A stretch of DNA of 64,000 nucleotides from Strigamia acuminata (lineage: Eukaryota; Arthropoda; Chilopoda; Geophilomorpha; Linotaeniidae): positions 806,001 to 870,000 of the forward strand of contig OX442316.1 in NCBI GenBank assembly GCA_949358305.1. The letters are read 5' to 3'. Position numbers and translations under genes: made by a program. Position 1 is the stretch's first letter; each line of letters opens with the position of its first letter. Below the pieces are notes generated by a model. That model had not been told where the DNA came from and ran no database searches. It saw only the letters and a program-made list of their open reading frames with translations. This document shows positions 60,821 to 64,000 of the stretch, in pieces.

Positions 60821-62384
60821 TGTGACGGTTACACTGTCATACACTTTGCTAGTTAAAGACGATTATTTCGTCAATAGATGGCGTTCTCGTGTTTTAGCGG
60901 TAATTTTGAACTTCGATCATTTTTAAGTAATTTAATATATAAATTATTATTTATATATTGAATTCACTTTAGTTTATAGTTATTAAACATGTTAATATGT
61001 TTTAAATGTTGTTTTATTCAGTTTACTACATAATTCTATTGAATTATGTATAAACCTCACACCTGGTGTAGATATCCCTCACTACCACTGTGAGTAGAAT
61101 TCCATTACGGATTATAGTCGGAGACTTAATCCGAAATGTATCCTGTGTATCCGGTTCTTAGGACGGACCTAATAGAAGACTATGTCCTGGCTATCCACTT
61201 CCTAGAGCCTAGGATTGGAAGGATTTAGGTGACCAGTGATCCCATTGGATCAATGATTAGCCTATTGTCCAGTACGAGTATATATTCCGTGTAAACCGGA
61301 AATATCTCGCTCTTGTCCTGTTTTCTGTTTTGTTACTTGTTACTTGAGCGCTAATTATACTTCACGTCGATCCAACAGTCCGTTGTAGAATACCAGTTAT
61401 TTAGTGTAAGCATCTAGAGTGAGTAGAAGACTCACAGACACACTGCCCGCCTCTTCATGCCAACATTCCGTTGTAGAAATCGTAAGTTTACTTGCATTTA
61501 AGTGTAGATTCTAGAGTGGGGTACAACCCACAGACACACTCCCTCCGCTTCATGCCAACATCCCGTTGTAGAATGTAGAATCTAGAGTGGAGTAAAATTC
61601 ACAGACACATTGGTAATGTAGCATCTAGAGTGGAGTATTTATTATTTCACAGACGCATTATCAGGATAACCGAGCGGAGTAATTTCCCGGTTATTCTCCC
61701 GCCCGCCAGAACCGAGCGGAGTAATTTCCCGGTAATGGATAACCTTTCCTGCGAGAAACTGCTGATTCAATTCGTTGTTGGACGATGGAACATCTAATTA
61801 TTATTTTGATGTTGATTGCACTTGGGGCAAAAATAGCTCGGCGCTATTTTAATTTATCTTTCGTTTTCACAGTTATATAGTTCACGTCACGAATGTAATA
61901 TCATGTTAAATTCTATTGAATTTACATGAATATTTATTCCAATTGTTTCGTCATGTTTATGACCGCGCTCTTGCAATTATTATCCATATAATAATTACAA
62001 GTGTGACGACTGCAGAAAAGTCAACCGCACCTCTCGGATATAATTCACCTAAGCCTAACCATTACACACCTTTCAGAACTAGCCCAGGAACCACGAAAAT
62101 CCAGACTAAGATGACATCTTTTACGTCCTAACAATAAGACCGTTACATATTCTTATTTGTTCGACTGAAAACCGCAAGTGATATTATTATAGGACTTTTG
62201 CCGACCGATTGTATAGTTTAACTTGCAGAATTTCGACCATTTGTCGGTCTAGTATTTATATAAGTTCAAACCGGAATAAATTGTCATATGATTTGAGAAA
62301 TCACAAGCCTCCGTATTTTACACTTTCACACAAGTTCTCGCTCTAATTTTCTAGCAATTGTATCTCGCAAAGTCAATCGTCACA
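60821..62384 (+). repeat. Gypsy-1 3' LTR (1564 bp, uninterrupted)
   Basis: Begins TGTGACGG, ends GTCACA, and is followed by the AGTT duplication. It shows the undisturbed ATAT site used by Gypsy-2 in the other LTR. Carries the same four TCTAGA-GTG hairpins (about 61420-61655) and the doubled CCGAGCGG hairpin. Confidence 0.96.
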
Positions 62385-62411
62385 AGTTTACTTCTTATTA
62401 TTATTATTATT

Positions 62412-62898
62412 TCCGTCGGAAAACTAAGCACTTTTTGGCTAGGCACCGATCACCGGCCGCATTCGATCGCAAGAACGCGGCTGGTGGTCAGCCAATTACC
62501 GGTGCTTGGTTCTGACGGGATACTAAGCACTTTTGGCTGCATATGATCGCTCAAATGCGGCCATAAAGTGCGTAGTTTCCCGTCGAAACTAGGCACCGAT
62601 CACCGGCCGCATTCGATCGCAAGAACGCGGCCGGTGGTCAGCCAATTACCGGTGCTTGGTTCTGACGGGATACTAAGCACTTTTTGGCTGCATATGATCG
62701 CTCAAATGCGGCCATAAAGTGCGTAGTTTCTCGTCAAAACTAGGCACCGATCACCGGCCGCATTCGATTGCAAGAACGCGGCCGGTGGTCAACCATTTAC
62801 CGGTGCTTGGTTCTGACGGGATACTAAGCACTTTTTGGCTGCATATGATCACTCAAATGCGGCCATAAAGTGCGTAGTTTCCCGTCGAAACTAGGCAA
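62412..62898. repeat. ~150-bp tandem repeat, three units, each with two hairpins
   Basis: AGGCACCGATCACC starts at 62441, 62591 and 62742, and a cut unit starts at 62893. Hairpin 1 pairs ACCGGCCGC with GCGGCCGGT. Hairpin 2 pairs two 25-base arms (GATACTAAGCAC.. with ..GTGCGTAGTTTC) around ATATGATCGCTC. A TTA microsatellite (62396-62410) precedes it. The array ends 70 bp before the integrase-core gene, and may be the subterminal repeat region of the element that carries that gene. Confidence 0.9.
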
Positions 62899-62968
62899 AT
62901 GGAATCGCCTCTTCAATGTTGAATGAAGTTAATAAAATTTATTTTTTTATAGTTTATTTATCTGCAAA

Positions 62969-63999
62969 ATGGATGAAGATCGTAACGACTTAATAACAAC
63001 TTATTTCCAACTTGGATTAAGCTATAAAGAGATATTATGTTTTCTAGCTGAATTTCATAATGTAGTTATTAGTATGCGACATTTTAAAAGAATTTTGCAA
63101 AGCCTAAAATTGTATAGAAAAAAATTTTTTTCTGACATTATTGACGTTGCACTCTTCATTCAAAATGAAATTCAGAATTCCGGACAGTTGCATGGATATA
63201 GGTGTGTATTGTATTGGCTGTAATGAATTAAACATTATAATTACTAAAATAAACACAATTTATAGATGGATGCATCTGAAATGCGTTCAACAAGGATATG
63301 TTGTATCTCAAAATACAGTACGACTATTGCAGCATATTTTAGATCATCCAGGAGTAGAAGTTCGTCGTCGTCGTCGGTTGCGAAGGCGTCAATATTTTTC
63401 AAAAGGCCCAAATTTTCTATGTCATTTTGATGGTATTGTGGTTCCATTTTTTATACAATAACCAACAAATTGAAATTTTGATTAATTATAATTTTAAATG
63501 ACCTATCTTAGGGTACGACAAACTTAAACCATACGGCATCTGCATAAGTGGGTGTGTTGATGGTTTTTCCAGATGTATCATATGGCTAGAAGCACACTTC
63601 ACAAATAATAATCCCAGGGTTATTGGTGGTTATTTTATAAATGCAGTAAAAGAGATCAGTGCTTGTCCTTTTATGATACGAGCAGATAATGGAACGGAAA
63701 ATGGACACGTAGAAGCCTTTCAAAAGTTATTTCATTTAAATTCTGAAAGAAGTGCTTCTCCATTTATATATGGTAAAAGCACTTCTAATCAGAGAATTGA
63801 GTGCTTTTGGAGCATTTTAAGGAGAGAAAATGCTCAATTCTGAATGAATGCATTTCAGAAATTGAAGGATGATGGTTTTTTTTCTGGAAGCATTATTGAT
63901 AAAGAATTGATCCGATTTTGTTTCATGTCATTGGTCCAGGTAATGATATAAAAAAAAAACATTTAAAATACACTATTGAGAAATTATCATTTTTTAGAC
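62969..63999 (+). pseudogene. Spliced integrase-core gene with in-frame TGA, runs off the window
   Basis: Four exons are inferred: 62969-63201, 63266-63432, 63512-63939 and 63998 onward. The introns (64, 79 and 58 bp) all start GT and end AG, and all phases agree. The N-terminal part (YFQLGLSYKEILCFLAEFH, then QLHGYRW and a basic RRRRRLRRRQY) leads into an rve-like DDE core. Its motifs are GCVDGFSR, RADNGTENGHVEAF and NQRIECFW, giving D, D and E with 37 residues between the last two. This matches integrase-core proteins dispersed in many fish, cnidarian and other invertebrate genomes. A TGA at 63841-63843 stands where a Trp is expected, so this copy is probably inactive, unless the stop is edited or read through. 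Confidence 0.78.
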
Positions 64000-64000
64000 T

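Larger units (their letters stand above)
21721..62384 (+). mobile_element. Gypsy-1: outermost Ty3/gypsy element, host of four nested insertions
   Basis: Terminal LTRs 21721-37672 (split) and 60821-62384 both total 1564 bp once Gypsy-2 is removed, and differ at about two positions by eye. They begin TGTGACGG and end GTCACA, flanked by AGTT on both sides (21717-21720 and 62385-62388). Internal order: tRNA-Gln PBS, leader, gag, frameshift, protease-RT-RNase H-integrase, ORF3, polypurine tract. Nested insertions are Gypsy-2 (with Copia-3 inside) in the 5' LTR, and Copia-4 and Copia-5 in pol. Both Copia insertions leave the pol frame continuous once removed, so Gypsy-1 was probably intact when hit. 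Confidence 0.95.

Overview
The window is a eukaryotic, almost certainly metazoan, chromosome segment built mainly from LTR retrotransposons. Three observations point to an animal. The Copia primer-binding sites (PBS) complement the 3' end of an animal-type initiator tRNA-Met. The outer Gypsy PBS complements an animal-type tRNA-Gln. The gene at the right edge has short GT-AG introns in consistent phase. I see no bacterial operon structure and no conserved host gene. An invertebrate is likely but I cannot name the lineage.

Layout. 1-6513: Copia-1 (+ strand, 5' LTR outside the window), its gag-pol frame split by a 493-bp solo Gypsy LTR. 6514-10064: unassigned. 10065-12239: Copia-2, a 3'-truncated relative of Copia-3 (- strand). 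14143-14784: an orphan LTR with PBS. 14785-19430: two diverged direct repeats flanking a 16-copy, 147/140-bp satellite. 19625-21660: two further small tandem arrays. 21721-62384: Gypsy-1 (+ strand), a 4-level nest. Its 1564-bp 5' LTR is split by Gypsy-2 (- strand, 21899-36282), and Gypsy-2 pol is split by Copia-3 (- strand, 23072-29801). Gypsy-1 pol is split twice more, by Copia-4 (42686-49571) and Copia-5 (49690-55229), both in the RNase H coding segment. Gypsy-1 also carries a third, non-envelope ORF after integrase. 62412-62898: double-hairpin tandem repeats. 62969-64000: a spliced integrase-core gene with an in-frame TGA.

Every nested junction has a target-site duplication (TSD), and the host frame continues across the Copia insertions. 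LTR pairs are identical or nearly so by eye, so the nest is young.

Main discoveries. (1) All four Copia polyproteins long enough to show it carry a domain between integrase and reverse transcriptase that matches the methyl-CpG-binding domain (MBD) signature. This suggests a methylation-reading integration machine, in keeping with these elements lying inside other transposons. (2) All five Copia leaders share a branched RNA fold of about 145 nt whose helices change by compensatory substitutions. (3) Copia-5 keeps its cis-elements and one 1011-codon ORF but has lost protease, RT and RNase H. Its integrase and MBD-like domains persist with catalytic and DNA-contact residues replaced. (4) Both Gypsy elements have a textbook -1 frameshift heptamer abutting the gag stop codon, and in Gypsy-1 it is followed by an 8-bp stem.

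How the parts work together (inference from family knowledge): the autonomous Copia elements (Copia-3, Copia-4) encode Gag, protease, integrase, the MBD-like reader, RT and RNase H in one frame. Copia-5 probably moves in trans using their enzymes. The Gypsy elements make Gag-Pol by frameshifting, and Gypsy-1 probably expresses ORF3 from a spliced mRNA.
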